DNA of 64,000 bases from Leptonema illini DSM 21528 (GTDB lineage Bacteria; Spirochaetota; Leptospiria; Leptospirales; Leptonemataceae): positions 1,729,550 through 1,793,549 of the forward strand of contig NZ_JH597773.1 of the NCBI RefSeq assembly GCF_000243335.1, in the 5' to 3' direction. Positions 16,800 to 26,705 of the stretch are shown here, piece after piece. Position 1 is the stretch's first letter. The number at the start of each line of letters is the position of its first letter. Under the pieces are notes generated by a model, which worked only from the letters and a program-made list of their open reading frames with translations, did no database searches and was not told the origin of the DNA. The position numbers and the translations under genes were made by a program.

Positions 16800-17759
16800 A
16801 TGAAGGTGAAATTCTGGGGAGTGCGCGGTTCCATTCCTTCGCCGGTTCGCGGCTTTGCGATTCGCGAGAAGATGAAGCGCATCCTCACCCTGGCCTCGCC
16901 TTCTGATATTCTCGACGAAAGTTCGGTAGAACGCTTCTTGCGCTCGTTGCCGTTCTCACTCACACAGACCTACGGCGGCAATACGACCTGCCTCGAGATA
17001 CGTTCGAAATCCAACGATCTGATGATTATCGATGCAGGCACGGGGCTTCGCGATCTCGGCAATCGCATGATGGCCGACGAGTTCGGCGACGGCAAAGGAG
17101 AATGCCATTTTCTCTTCACACATTCGCACTGGGATCATATCCAGGGATTTCCGTTTTTCGTACCCGCCTACATCGAAGGCAATACCTTTCATATTCACGC
17201 CGTCTCGGATCATTTCGAGAACCGCATGCGTTATCAGCATGACTTCGAGCATTTTCCTGTCGCCTTCGAAGGCCTTCAGGCGAAGAAGATCTTTCATCAA
17301 CATCAGCCCGACGAGACGTGGCAGCTGCACGGTATCAATATCAGCACGCATAGCATGCGGCATCCGGGCGGATCGTGGTCCTATCGCCTTGAAGAAGACG
17401 GTAAGGTTCTGATCTTCGGGTCGGATGCGGAGTTTCGAGCCGATGAGATGGAGAACCTCGAGGCCTCCCTCGATTACTTTCGCGGCGCCGATATTCTGAT
17501 CTTTGATACGCAGTATACGTTCGAAGAGCAGCTGCAGAAGATCGACTGGGGCCATTCGTCGGCATCAATCGCCACCGATATTGCGATGAAGGCCGGCGTA
17601 AAAAAGCTTGTGCTCTTTCATCATGATCCCTCTTATACAGATGAAAAGCTCGACGAGGTTTATATGCGGGCGATCCGCTATAAAGAGATGATGGATATCG
17701 AGGGCGAGAGCAATCTCGAGATTCACATCGCCTACGAAGGCCTTGAGCTCATGGTCTGA
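16800..17759 (+). CDS. MBL-fold metallo-hydrolase
   Basis: The ATG at 16800 (MKVKFWGVRGSIPSP) gives 319 residues. The start VKFWGVRGSIPSP, the loop TQTYGGNTTCLEI and the metal motif FTHSHWDHIQGFPFF place it in the metallo-beta-lactamase superfamily branch related to PhnP and ribonuclease Z-like phosphodiesterases. Further ligands are in STHSMRHPGGS, IFGSDAE and LFHHDP. The family cleaves phosphodiesters, including cyclic ones; the substrate here is unknown. It follows the pseudo-receiver gene and may work with it. Confidence 0.75.
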   Translation: MKVKFWGVRGSIPSPVRGFAIREKMKRILTLASPSDILDESSVERFLRSLPFSLTQTYGGNTTCLEIRSKSNDLMIIDAGTGLRDLGNRMMADEFGDGKGECHFLFTHSHWDHIQGFPFFVPAYIEGNTFHIHAVSDHFENRMRYQHDFEHFPVAFEGLQAKKIFHQHQPDETWQLHGINISTHSMRHPGGSWSYRLEEDGKVLIFGSDAEFRADEMENLEASLDYFRGADILIFDTQYTFEEQLQKIDWGHSSASIATDIAMKAGVKKLVLFHHDPSYTDEKLDEVYMRAIRYKEMMDIEGESNLEIHIAYEGLELMV

Positions 17760-17771
17760 GCCTCCGTTTTT

Positions 17772-17789
17772 GTTGACATTGACGTCAAC
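17772..17789 (+). promoter_or_regulatory. Inverted repeat GTTGAC-N6-GTCAAC before icmF
   Basis: GTTGAC and GTCAAC are exact inverses around ATTGAC, with an inner palindrome TTGACGTCAA (17779-17788). The left arm overlaps TTGACA, a match to the -35 consensus. It lies 42 bases upstream of the icmF start, as an operator for a dimeric repressor would. No regulator gene is adjacent. Confidence 0.45.
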
Positions 17790-17830
17790 GTTCAGCACTG
17801 TTGCCGTACGCCACCGTGCGGGGAGTATTC

Positions 17831-20800
17831 ATGCAATTAGAAACACAGAAAACCGCCCATTCAGCGGGCACGACCGAGCGCCTGCGCATTCTGACCGCAG
17901 CGTCGCTTTTTGACGGCCATGATGCGGCCATCCATCTGATCCGGCGACTGCTTCAGGATCAGGGCGCAGAAATCATCCATATCGGACACAACCGCGGAGC
18001 TGAAGAGATCGTCGACGCGGCCATCGAAGAAGGCGTGCATGCCATCGCCCTCACCTCCTATCAGGGCGGCCATAACGAGTTCTTCCGCTACATGTATGAT
18101 CTTCTACGGCAGAAAGATGCCGGCCATATTCGCATCTTCGGAGGCGGCGGCGGAACGATCCTGCCCTCTGAGATCGCAGAGCTGCAGAACTACGGCATCG
18201 AACGCATCTATCATCCCGATGACGGCCGATCGCTCGGTCTTGTGGGCATGGCCGTCGACGTCGTCGAGCGCTGCGCGAAAGAGCGTCCGGGCATGCAGCC
18301 GGGCGATATCGAAGCGGCCAGACGCAAAGATGCGGCTGCCCTTTCGCGAGTGTTAACGACGATCGAGAAGCTGTCGTCCGGCCATGCAGGAGATGCGGCT
18401 AACGAAGCACAATCAGCGACCCGCCACGCTGCGTCGACCGGGGCGGCCGCCTCGGCTGCGTTGAAGGCGGATTCGCCCGAGGCCATAGCGTTAGCCGAAT
18501 TCCTGAGAAGCGGCGATCCTTCCAGTCTGCCCGCCGGTTCGAACCGGCCACCCGTTCTTGGCATCACGGGGCCTGGCGGATCGGGCAAATCTTCGTTAAC
18601 CGACGAGCTGGTGCGGCGCTTTCTTAACGACTTCGCCGACATCCGCATCGCCATTCTTTCGATTGATCCGACGCGCAAGAAGACGGGCGGTGCGCTGCTT
18701 GGCGACCGTATTCGCATGAATTCGATCGCCGACAGCCGTGTTTTCATGCGCTCTCTGGCGACGGGCGGGGAGCATGATGGGTTATCCTCCCTCGCCTCGG
18801 ATTTTCTGCGCTGCTACAGGGCGGCCGGCTTCGATCTGATCCTGCTTGAGACGGCGGGCATCGGCCAGGCCGACTCTGCGGTGTCAGAGATCGCCGATAT
18901 GACGTTATACGTGATGACGCCCGAATACGGGGCCTCGACGCAGCTTGAGAAGATCGGTATGCTTGACTACGCCGATCTGATCGCCCTGAACAAGTCGGAT
19001 CGCCGCGGCGCCGAAGACGCCCTGCAGGCCGTGCGCAAGCAATACCAGCGCAACCGACAGCTGTTTCACGAGCCTCTGGAACGCATGCCCGTCTATGGCA
19101 CGACGGCCTCTCGTTTCAGCGATCCGGGTACGGACCGCCTTTTCGAGGCGCTTGTGACGCTGACCGGCAGCCTTGCAGAAAAGCGCACGAGAAGCGATCG
19201 AGCAAGCATCTTACAGACGGGCGCCCTGATTCCACAACGCAGAGTGCATTATTTACAAGAGATCGTCGACGATGCCGAGCGCTATCGCAAAGAGACGGCA
19301 GAGTTAAGCGCCCTTGCCGGCCAGCTGCAATCGATCGAAAAAACGATCGGTCTTATTAAAGAGGAAGCCCGCAGCGATGGCGGAACCGAGCTCATCAGCG
19401 CCCTTGAGCAAAGGGCCGAGGCGCTTCGCGAGCGTATTCCCTCCGACGTTCTTGAAATCATTCGAAGCTTTCCCGAGAAGGTGGCCGCCTATCGAGCGCC
19501 GGAGTCGGTGTATAAGGTCAGGGATCGCGAGATTCGCGTGCCGAATTATACGACGTCGTTATCAGGACTGCAGATTCCGAAGATCGCCGTGCCGCGTTTC
19601 GCCGATTCAGGGGAGATCGTGCGCTGGTCGCGCAGCGAGAACTTTCCGGGAGAGTTTCCGTTTACGGCCGGCATCTATCCGTTCAAGAGATCTGAAGAGG
19701 ATCCGATTCGCATGTTTGCGGGTGAAGGCGGGCCGGAACGCACCAACCGACGTTTTCACTATCTTTCGCAGGGCATGCCGGCCGTGCGTCTGTCGACGGC
19801 CTTTGATTCCGTTACGCTGTACGGCGAAGATCCCGATCGACGCCCCGATATCTTCGGCAAGGTGGGTAATTCGGGCGTTTCGGTCTGTTCGTTAGACGAC
19901 GCCAAGCGTCTGTATTCGGGCTTCCGGCTCTGTGATCCGCGGACGTCGGTGTCGATGACGATTAACGGTCCGGCGCCGATGATCCTGGCCTTTTATTTCA
20001 ATGCCGCCGTCGATCAGGAATGCGAGATATACTTACGCGAAAACGGCATGCTTGAAGAGGCGAATCGCAAGATCGATGAGATCTATCGGGCGATGAATCA
20101 GAAGCGCCCCGTATATCACGGCGATCTGCCGCCCGGTCATGACGGCCTCGGCCTTGCCCTTCTTGGCATCACAGGCGACCGGTTGCTTGAGCGCGACGTT
20201 TACGAGAAGATTAAAGCGAACACGCTCGGCCATCTTCGCGGAACGGTGCAGGCCGATATTCTTAAAGAAGATCAGGCGCAGAATACGTGCATCTTCTCGA
20301 TCGAGTTCGCTCTGCGTATGATGGGCGATATACAGGAGTTCTTCTCGAAGAATCGCATCCGCAATTTCTATTCGGTTTCGGTGTCGGGATACCATATCGC
20401 CGAGGCCGGAGCGAATCCGATCAGCCAGCTTGCCTTCACGCTGTCGAACGGCTTCACGTATCTCGAATACTATCTTTCGCGCGGACTGCATATCGACGAG
20501 GTCGCTCCGAATCTGTCGTTCTTCTTTTCAAACGGCATGGATCCGGAATACTCGGTGATCGGTCGCGTCGCACGGCGCATCTGGGCGATGGCGATAAAGC
20601 ATCGCTACGGCGGCAACGAACGCAGTCAGATGCTCAAGTATCATATTCAAACGTCGGGCCGATCGCTGCATGCGCAGGAGATCAGCTTCAACGACATCCG
20701 CACGACGCTGCAGGCGTTATACGCCATCTATGATAACTGTAATTCGCTGCATACAAACGCCTACGACGAGGCGATTACGACTCCGACAGAGGAGTCGGTG

Positions 20801-21337
20801 CGCCGCGCCGTCGCCATCCAGCTTGTCATCAACCGCGAGCTGGGGCTTGCGAAGAACGAGAATCCGCTTCAGGGCAGCTTTATCATCGAAGAGCTGACCG
20901 ATTTAGTCGAAGAGGCCGTCTTCGCCGAATTCCTGCGCCTGTCGGATCGCGGCGGCGTGCTTGGCGCCATGGAGACGATGTATCAGCGCAATCGCATCCA
21001 GGAAGAATCGATGCATTACGAGACGCTCAAGAACAGCGGCCAGCTTCCGCTGATCGGCGTGAATACGTTTCTTGATCCGTCGGGTTCGCCGACTGTGCTG
21101 CCGCCCGAGATCGTGCGATCGACCGACGACGAAAAGCTGCGACAGATCGAGCAGCGCGACGCCTGTCAGGCACGCTTCGCCGACGAAACGACGGCTGCCC
21201 TCGAACGCCTGCAGCGCACGGCGATGGCCGGCGAGAACGTCTTCACCGCTCTTCTCGAAACGGCAAAGACGGCGACGCTGGGCCAGATGACGCATACGCT
21301 TTACAGGGCCGGCGGAGAATACCGAAGAAGCATGTAA
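17831..21337 (+). CDS. icmF: Fused acyl-CoA mutase with its G-protein chaperone (IcmF)
   Basis: The ATG at 17831 gives 1168 residues. Order of domains: B12-binding (residues about 10-150; [10 protein letters not shown] with the cobalt-ligand His and a Gly-rich GGGGGT), MeaI-type GTPase (P-loop GPGGSGKSS near 246, [13 protein letters not shown] near 385), a helical linker, then the TIM-barrel mutase (about 600-1168; [32 protein letters not shown]). It interconverts isobutyryl- and n-butyryl-CoA or a relative with adenosylcobalamin, and the G domain loads and repairs the cofactor. It is slightly longer than the usual 1090 because of an Ala-rich stretch after the B12 domain. Confidence 0.92.
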   Translation: MQLETQKTAHSAGTTERLRILTAASLFDGHDAAIHLIRRLLQDQGAEIIHIGHNRGAEEIVDAAIEEGVHAIALTSYQGGHNEFFRYMYDLLRQKDAGHIRIFGGGGGTILPSEIAELQNYGIERIYHPDDGRSLGLVGMAVDVVERCAKERPGMQPGDIEAARRKDAAALSRVLTTIEKLSSGHAGDAANEAQSATRHAASTGAAASAALKADSPEAIALAEFLRSGDPSSLPAGSNRPPVLGITGPGGSGKSSLTDELVRRFLNDFADIRIAILSIDPTRKKTGGALLGDRIRMNSIADSRVFMRSLATGGEHDGLSSLASDFLRCYRAAGFDLILLETAGIGQADSAVSEIADMTLYVMTPEYGASTQLEKIGMLDYADLIALNKSDRRGAEDALQAVRKQYQRNRQLFHEPLERMPVYGTTASRFSDPGTDRLFEALVTLTGSLAEKRTRSDRASILQTGALIPQRRVHYLQEIVDDAERYRKETAELSALAGQLQSIEKTIGLIKEEARSDGGTELISALEQRAEALRERIPSDVLEIIRSFPEKVAAYRAPESVYKVRDREIRVPNYTTSLSGLQIPKIAVPRFADSGEIVRWSRSENFPGEFPFTAGIYPFKRSEEDPIRMFAGEGGPERTNRRFHYLSQGMPAVRLSTAFDSVTLYGEDPDRRPDIFGKVGNSGVSVCSLDDAKRLYSGFRLCDPRTSVSMTINGPAPMILAFYFNAAVDQECEIYLRENGMLEEANRKIDEIYRAMNQKRPVYHGDLPPGHDGLGLALLGITGDRLLERDVYEKIKANTLGHLRGTVQADILKEDQAQNTCIFSIEFALRMMGDIQEFFSKNRIRNFYSVSVSGYHIAEAGANPISQLAFTLSNGFTYLEYYLSRGLHIDEVAPNLSFFFSNGMDPEYSVIGRVARRIWAMAIKHRYGGNERSQMLKYHIQTSGRSLHAQEISFNDIRTTLQALYAIYDNCNSLHTNAYDEAITTPTEESVRRAVAIQLVINRELGLAKNENPLQGSFIIEELTDLVEEAVFAEFLRLSDRGGVLGAMETMYQRNRIQEESMHYETLKNSGQLPLIGVNTFLDPSGSPTVLPPEIVRSTDDEKLRQIEQRDACQARFADETTAALERLQRTAMAGENVFTALLETAKTATLGQMTHTLYRAGGEYRRSM

Positions 21338-21441
21338 AGCGGGCGCCGCATACACAGTCGAAGGCTGTCTCAATAAGAACCGCTTACTTGCGAACTCTCA
21401 CAATTTTTTGCGAGCAGGCGGATTATTCTTTCTAAGAAAAG

Positions 21442-23073
21442 ATGTTAGACGTCTTATGCGTTATGCTGAATCGGACGTCTGCGTTACTTCGCGCTCGTAG
21501 AAAGAAGATCCCCCGGGACAAAGAACAGAAGAAAGTTGAGACAGAATTGAGCGGTGTTGAGAACCGCATGGATGCGGGCACGACACTGATCACGAAAACC
21601 GATCTGAACGGGCGTATAACGTATGCAAACGACAGATTCGCCCATATTTCGGAGTCGACGGTTCACGATCTTCTCGGCAAGCCGCACAGCATCATACGAC
21701 ATCCGGCTATGCCGCGAAGCGCCTTCTACGATCTATGGCAGACGATTCAGGCGGGCAATCCCTGGAGAGGGATCGTAGTTAACAGAGCTCTATCGGGCAA
21801 CCATTACTGGGTCGATGCGAACGTCGCCCCTCGCAGAGAAAACGGCGAGGTCGTCGGTTATATCTCGGTGCGAAGAAAGCCCGACGAAGAGACGCGACAG
21901 AAGGCCGAACGACTTTACTCGGCGATCCTTTCGGGTAAAGAGGAGCTGCCTCCTTCTAACCGACACAGGCTTTCTATTTCTGGAAGACTGTTCCTTTTTG
22001 CGGCCGCCGTTGCGCTTTTCTGTCCGCTGACTGTGGGGATCGCCAGGTTCCACTTTCTGACCGGCCTGTTGTGTTCGCTCCTCTGCGGCGGGGTCGCCAT
22101 TGCAGCGGCCCTGCATCTGAAACGCATCATTGTCGAGCCCATCTTACACACGGCAAAGCTCGGGAACCGAATGGCTACGGGCGATCTGACCGTTCAGCTC
22201 AAGCACGATCGCAACGACGAGATCGGAGAAATCCAGAAGGCCATGCTGAACCTCATGATCAACACGGCCGGCATCATCGGCCAGATCGGCGAGGCCAGCG
22301 AACGGCTTGAAGCCAATTCCGCCGAAACAAGAAAGAGCGCGGCCAATCTGAAAGAAGGCAGCGGACACATCTCCATGGATGCAGTTGAGATCGCCTCAGG
22401 AGCCGAAGAGATGAATCGTTCGCTGCAATTCCTTGCCTCTTCGGTCGAAGAGCTGAGCATCTCCATGCATGAAGTCGCATCACAGGCCTCGGGTGCGAAT
22501 ACGCTCGTTAAGGATTCCCGATCAGAGATCGACCGCGCAACCGAGGCCGTTACCTCTCTTTCGGCCTCGGCCAAACATGCCGGAGAGGTCGTCGACACGA
22601 TTCAGTCTATCGCGGCGCAGACGAATCTGCTCGCTCTCAATGCTACGATTGAGGCTGCGGCCGCCGGTGAGGCCGGCAAGGGATTTGCCGTCGTCGCCGG
22701 CGAAGTAAAGGCCCTTTCGCAGCAGGCAGGCAAGGCGGCAGAAACGGTTCGCGACCGCATGAAAGAGATCCAGAAAAAGGTACAGGAAACGCTGTCCATC
22801 GTCACCGAGGTGCGTAAAGGATCGTTAAGCCTGCAGGAGATCAGCACCGGCATCGCCGGAGCGGCCGAAGAGCAATCCGTTACCGTGAAAGAAGTGGCTA
22901 AATCCATCTCTGAGGCTGCGACCGCCTCATCAGACGTAGCCCGCCGTATCAGCTCGATCAGCCAGACGACGCAGAACGGATTAAAAGATGCTATGTCGTT
23001 GGAAGAAGCGGCGACATCGACCGACGAAGCGGCAAAGGTTCTGAGGCAGACGGTCGCCAGCTTTCGCGTTTGA
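21442..23073 (+). CDS. Methyl-accepting chemotaxis protein with N-terminal PAS (Aer-like)
   Basis: A 543-residue chemoreceptor. Residues about 35-140 form a PAS domain of the Aer type (ITKTDLNGRITYANDRFAHI, then HSIIRHPAMPRSAFYDLW and GNHYWVDANVAP), which in Aer binds FAD and reads redox state. Two adjacent hydrophobic helices follow near 180-215, then a HAMP segment, and a long cytoplasmic signalling coil with the hairpin tip QTNLLALNATIEAAAAGEAG. There is no periplasmic ligand domain, so sensing is internal. It would signal to CheA/CheW for energy taxis (family knowledge). Confidence 0.88.
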   Translation: MLDVLCVMLNRTSALLRARRKKIPRDKEQKKVETELSGVENRMDAGTTLITKTDLNGRITYANDRFAHISESTVHDLLGKPHSIIRHPAMPRSAFYDLWQTIQAGNPWRGIVVNRALSGNHYWVDANVAPRRENGEVVGYISVRRKPDEETRQKAERLYSAILSGKEELPPSNRHRLSISGRLFLFAAAVALFCPLTVGIARFHFLTGLLCSLLCGGVAIAAALHLKRIIVEPILHTAKLGNRMATGDLTVQLKHDRNDEIGEIQKAMLNLMINTAGIIGQIGEASERLEANSAETRKSAANLKEGSGHISMDAVEIASGAEEMNRSLQFLASSVEELSISMHEVASQASGANTLVKDSRSEIDRATEAVTSLSASAKHAGEVVDTIQSIAAQTNLLALNATIEAAAAGEAGKGFAVVAGEVKALSQQAGKAAETVRDRMKEIQKKVQETLSIVTEVRKGSLSLQEISTGIAGAAEEQSVTVKEVAKSISEAATASSDVARRISSISQTTQNGLKDAMSLEEAATSTDEAAKVLRQTVASFRV

Positions 23074-23105
23074 CAGGCGGGCATTCGTACCCTATAGTAG
23101 GAGCG

Positions 23106-24560
23106 ATGAATCGCTTCCTGATCGCCCGATTGTCGTTCGCACCGTTATCGCCTGCCCGGTTGCTTCTCGCCGCCCTGCTTCTTGCTCTTTTGCCCGTCGG
23201 CACCATGGCCGAGCAGCCCGCCGCCGAGAAGTATCTGTATCGCGTCTCGATTAAAGGGGCGATTACGCCGGCGACGATGGGCACGTTGCGCCGGGCCGTC
23301 GAAAAGGCGAATGAAAAGGCGACGGAGCTGCGCGTTGCCGGCAACAACGATCCATCGGCCGTCGCCCTGCTTGTGACGCTTGATACGCCGGGCGGGCTGA
23401 TGGCGTCGATGGATGAGATGATCCGCGATATCATCAACTCAAAGGTTCCCGTCATCACGTATGTGTCGCCTCCTGGCGCCTCATGCGGATCGGCCGGCGT
23501 CTATATTCTCATGGCCTCGCACGTAGCGGCGATGGCACCGGCGACGAATATCGGCTCGGCGACGCCCGTGCAGATGTCGCCCGGCGGACAGGAAAAGCCC
23601 GCTCCTGGCGAGAAGACGGATCGCATTCCCGAAGAGGCCGGCGCCGACGATGCATTAAACATGAAGCGCAAGCTGCTTCATCATGCCATAGCGCAGATCC
23701 GCGGGCTTGCGGAGTTTCACGGACGCAACGCCTCGTTTGCAGAAAGCACCATCACACGAGCCGAGAACGTCACATCGACCGAGGCCTTGCGCCTGCGCGC
23801 CATCGACGTGCTTGCCATCAGCGAGACGGAGCTTCTACAGCAGATCGAAGGACGCACGGTACGCATGACGGACGGAACGATCACGCTCTCGCTGAAAGAG
23901 GCGACGGTCGTCGATGTTGAAGACGACTTTCGCGACCGACTGCTTCTTTTGATCGCTGATCCGAACCTTGCCTATATTCTGATGATGATCGGCATCGTCG
24001 GCATTATGGCCGAGATTCAGTATCCCGGTTCGATCTTTCCAGGCGTCATCGGATCGATCTGCCTGATCCTCGGCCTCTATGCAATGCAGACGCTGCCCGT
24101 TAACTGGGCCGGCTTTGGATTGATACTGCTTGGATTCCTTTTCTTCATACTGGAAGTAAAGATCATCAGTTATGGCATGCTGAGTATAGCCGGCGCCATC
24201 AGCATCCTTCTTGGCTCGATTCTTATGGCGAAATCGGGCGACGATGTGGCCAGCGTTTCGCTCATGACGGCGCTTACGACATCGGGCCTGGCCATGCTCG
24301 TATCGCTCTTTCTCGTATATAAAGCGGCGCAGGCGATGCGACGCACGCCCGTCAGCGGCGAAGAGGCGCTGTTTCAAGAAACGGGCAAGGTCATACACGA
24401 GGTGCGCGAAAACGATGGACGGATCTTTATTCATGGCGAATACTGGAATGCACGCTCCGAAGACGGAAGCGTCATCGCCGTCGGATCAACCATCCGACCC
24501 GTGCGCCGCGACGGCATGCTTCTTTTCGTGAAGGTCATCACCGAAGAGAAGAACGGTTAA
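23106..24560 (+). CDS. nfeD: NfeD/ClpP-class membrane serine protease
   Basis: The ATG at 23106 follows AGGAG and gives 484 residues with a signal peptide (LLLAALLLALLPVGTMAEQ). The ClpP-like domain spans about 40-270. PPGASCGSAGVYILMASHVA carries the nucleophile Ser, and MAPATNIGSATPV follows as in the 1510-N family. Four to five membrane helices and a C-terminal OB-fold-like NfeD domain complete the long form. Such proteases cleave stomatin-type partners; a slipin gene follows 122 bases downstream. They are linked to membrane stress and quality control. Confidence 0.88.
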   Translation: MNRFLIARLSFAPLSPARLLLAALLLALLPVGTMAEQPAAEKYLYRVSIKGAITPATMGTLRRAVEKANEKATELRVAGNNDPSAVALLVTLDTPGGLMASMDEMIRDIINSKVPVITYVSPPGASCGSAGVYILMASHVAAMAPATNIGSATPVQMSPGGQEKPAPGEKTDRIPEEAGADDALNMKRKLLHHAIAQIRGLAEFHGRNASFAESTITRAENVTSTEALRLRAIDVLAISETELLQQIEGRTVRMTDGTITLSLKEATVVDVEDDFRDRLLLLIADPNLAYILMMIGIVGIMAEIQYPGSIFPGVIGSICLILGLYAMQTLPVNWAGFGLILLGFLFFILEVKIISYGMLSIAGAISILLGSILMAKSGDDVASVSLMTALTTSGLAMLVSLFLVYKAAQAMRRTPVSGEEALFQETGKVIHEVRENDGRIFIHGEYWNARSEDGSVIAVGSTIRPVRRDGMLLFVKVITEEKNG

Positions 24561-24682
24561 CGAAGCGCTCCGGTTCCGGCGGGCGCTCGCATCTTTCATA
24601 TGATGAAGGATGAGATGTGCCCCAGCGTCAGATACAGATTTGCAGAGATAACGTATAAACAAGAATAACAAAGGAGTATCAA

Positions 24683-25441
24683 ATGGGTCTCTATCCGATA
24701 ATACTGATCGTCGCGGCGACTGTGCTGTTTTTCTCGCAGGCCATCCGCGTTCTTAAAGAATACGAGCGAGGTGTGGTCTTTCGTCTCGGTCGCTTCTCAA
24801 ACGTCAAGGGTCCCGGTCTGATCATCCTGATTCCCTTCATCGATAAGATGGAGAAGGTCAGTCTGCGCACCGTGGCCATGGACGTTCCTCCGCAAGATAT
24901 CATCACGAAGGATAACGTTACGACGAAGGTGAACGCCGTCGTATACTTTCGAGTGATGGACGCACAGCGCGCCGTCATCGAGGTGGAGGACGTTCTCTAT
25001 GCCACATCGCAGCTCGCCCAGACGACGCTGCGTTCGATTCTGGGCGAGTCGGAGCTCGACGAGATCCTATCTGAACGAGAAAAGATCAACGAGCATCTGC
25101 AGACCGTTCTCGACCGGCAGACCGACGCCTGGGGCATCAAGGTCTCTCTCGTCGAACTCAAGCATATCGACCTGCCGCAAGAGATGCAACGAGCCATGGC
25201 CCGTCAGGCCGAAGCGGAGCGCGAACGCCGTGCAAAGATCATCTCGGCCGAAGGCGAATTCCAAGCATCGCAGAAGCTTTCTGACGCTGCCGCCGTCATC
25301 GAGCAGCATCCTGTCGCCATCCAGCTGCGTTATATGCAGACGCTGGTCGAGATCTCGGCCGACAAAAACTCCACGATCGTCTTTCCCCTGCCCGTCGAGA
25401 TGCTGAGCGGCATCATCGACAGCCTCGGCAAAAAGAAGTAA
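24683..25441 (+). CDS. Slipin (SPFH/stomatin family membrane scaffold)
   Basis: A 252-residue SPFH protein with an AAGGAG ribosome site. A hydrophobic N-terminal anchor is followed by [42 protein letters not shown] and a long charged helix with [19 protein letters not shown], all typical of bacterial slipins. It forms oligomeric membrane scaffolds and is the usual partner and substrate of the NfeD protease encoded just upstream. Confidence 0.92.
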   Translation: MGLYPIILIVAATVLFFSQAIRVLKEYERGVVFRLGRFSNVKGPGLIILIPFIDKMEKVSLRTVAMDVPPQDIITKDNVTTKVNAVVYFRVMDAQRAVIEVEDVLYATSQLAQTTLRSILGESELDEILSEREKINEHLQTVLDRQTDAWGIKVSLVELKHIDLPQEMQRAMARQAEAERERRAKIISAEGEFQASQKLSDAAAVIEQHPVAIQLRYMQTLVEISADKNSTIVFPLPVEMLSGIIDSLGKKK

Positions 25442-25452
25442 TCTTAACGCAG

Positions 25453-25488
25453 GCCGCTGATTTCGAACTCAAAAACGAAATCAGCGGC
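25453..25488. terminator. 13-bp perfect hairpin after slipin
   Basis: GCCGCTGATTTCG (25453-25465) pairs perfectly with CGAAATCAGCGGC (25476-25488) around a 10-base loop. It starts 12 bases after the slipin stop. There is no T-tract, but stem length and position suggest transcript end or 3' stabilisation. Confidence 0.55.
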
Positions 25489-25554
25489 GACTTCTGATCG
25501 GGACTTCCAGTAAAACTTCCTTGACAGAATCAGACAGAGCCTGTGCGATTGGAG

Positions 25555-25790
25555 CGTGGGGCGGATTGGTGTGTCCGGAGGGGCGCGCGGGCAAGCCATG
25601 TACGCCGGGTTGCGGGTAATGCGTTCCGGGCGGGGATTATACGCATGCGGGAAATAGGGCGGGAAGGGCGGATTGTGCGCATGCGGGAAACACGGGGACG
25701 GGCGGATTGTGCGTAGGCGGGGAAGACGCCGGGCGGGACGGATTATACGCATGCGGATAACGCGGGATTAAGCGAATGCGTATAGAACAA
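25555..25790 (+). repeat. Degenerate GC-rich tandem repeats, about 30-bp period
   Basis: This part of the 383-base gap before the first cassette gene has no credible gene. It holds four to five imperfect copies of a unit like GGCGGATTRTRCGCATGCGG followed by GAAA (near 25632, 25669, 25703, 25735 and a shorter one near 25763). ATACGCAT in the fourth copy can pair with ATGCGTAT at 25775-25782, followed by GTTATGC at 25791. This could be a decayed recombination site at the left edge of the cassette array. Confidence 0.55.
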
Positions 25791-25824
25791 GTTATGCGAA
25801 AGCGACAATAGATGAGAATGAAAT

Positions 25825-26676
25825 ATGAAACCCGGCACAGAATATGAAATTCTAACCAAGGATATTTTCAAGGAGATCCTATCTCAGGATTCTGTCGAAA
25901 ACCTCAGAGTCGAGCATGACATTATAATTCCTGGAAAAACTACTTCTCACCAAATTGATGTTTTCTGGGAATTCAAGATTGCTGGTGTTACTTATCAAAC
26001 AATAGTACAGGCAAAACACTGGAATTCTCGCGTTGATCAAGGAGAATTACTAAAATTTAAATCCGTCTTAGATGATATCCCAGGACAACCACGCGGAATC
26101 TTTGTAACACAGAAAGGATATCAATCCGGTTCTGTTGATTACGCTAATGCCCATGGAATTTTGCTGTATGAATTAAGAGAACCATCAAGGCATGAAATTG
26201 GCACAAGGGTAAAAAGTGTTGAGATTCAAATCAATGGCTTTTTCCCCATGACAAAAGTAATTGGAGTCTTAACGGACAGCCATTGGTTTAAAAAAGAAAT
26301 AGAGCAGAGAAATATATCGCCTGAAGAATTAGACAAAATACAAATTGATGGGGATACCGATGAAATCTCCCTCCTCGACTCTAACCTCAATACCTATTCA
26401 AATTTGTATGATCTAATCAATAGCGGATTGGAGACAGGATTTTATGAATTGCCACCAACGGAAAAAGAAGTTTTCGTTGATCGAGATACATTTATAAAAA
26501 CTAATTCTGATAGATTACCATTTCTTAAAATAAGGGGAACAAGGGCTGAATACTCTGTATCTCGTTCATCAGAAGTTCACAAATTTGAACGGGATGATTT
26601 TCCAGAATACGTATTAAAAAATCTCCACGATGACACGAGCCATCTGTTTTCAAAACAAAGAAAGATCATTGAATGA
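25825..26676 (+). CDS. Mrr-like restriction endonuclease (cassette A, gene 1)
   Basis: A 283-residue protein. The N-terminal half is an Mrr-type nuclease: TKDIFKEIL, then SHQIDVFWEF with the metal-binding Asp, then TIVQAKHWN with the Gln-x-Lys pair that replaces Glu-x-Lys in many Mrr proteins. GIFVTQKGYQSGSVDYANAHGI and a final LYELRE strand also fit this family. The C-terminal part is unassigned. Base composition is clearly AT-richer than the flanking chromosome. It would cut foreign, perhaps modified, DNA (inferred). It lies 34 bases after a GTTATGC cassette boundary. Confidence 0.75.
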   Translation: MKPGTEYEILTKDIFKEILSQDSVENLRVEHDIIIPGKTTSHQIDVFWEFKIAGVTYQTIVQAKHWNSRVDQGELLKFKSVLDDIPGQPRGIFVTQKGYQSGSVDYANAHGILLYELREPSRHEIGTRVKSVEIQINGFFPMTKVIGVLTDSHWFKKEIEQRNISPEELDKIQIDGDTDEISLLDSNLNTYSNLYDLINSGLETGFYELPPTEKEVFVDRDTFIKTNSDRLPFLKIRGTRAEYSVSRSSEVHKFERDDFPEYVLKNLHDDTSHLFSKQRKIIE

Positions 26677-26705
26677 ATTATCACGTCGCCTAAGTAGAGG
26701 TTAGG

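Noticed and set aside
25444-25752. Minus-strand 102-codon Pro/Arg-rich open frame
   Set aside because: It is the translation of the degenerate GC-rich repeats; no ribosome site and the residue pattern simply follows the DNA repeat.
25791-25797. GTTATGC as the end of a full third attC upstream of cassette A
   Set aside because: A matching R'' GCATAAC and an L''/L' pair could not be found upstream; only a possible hairpin. I treat it as a cassette boundary, not a complete site.
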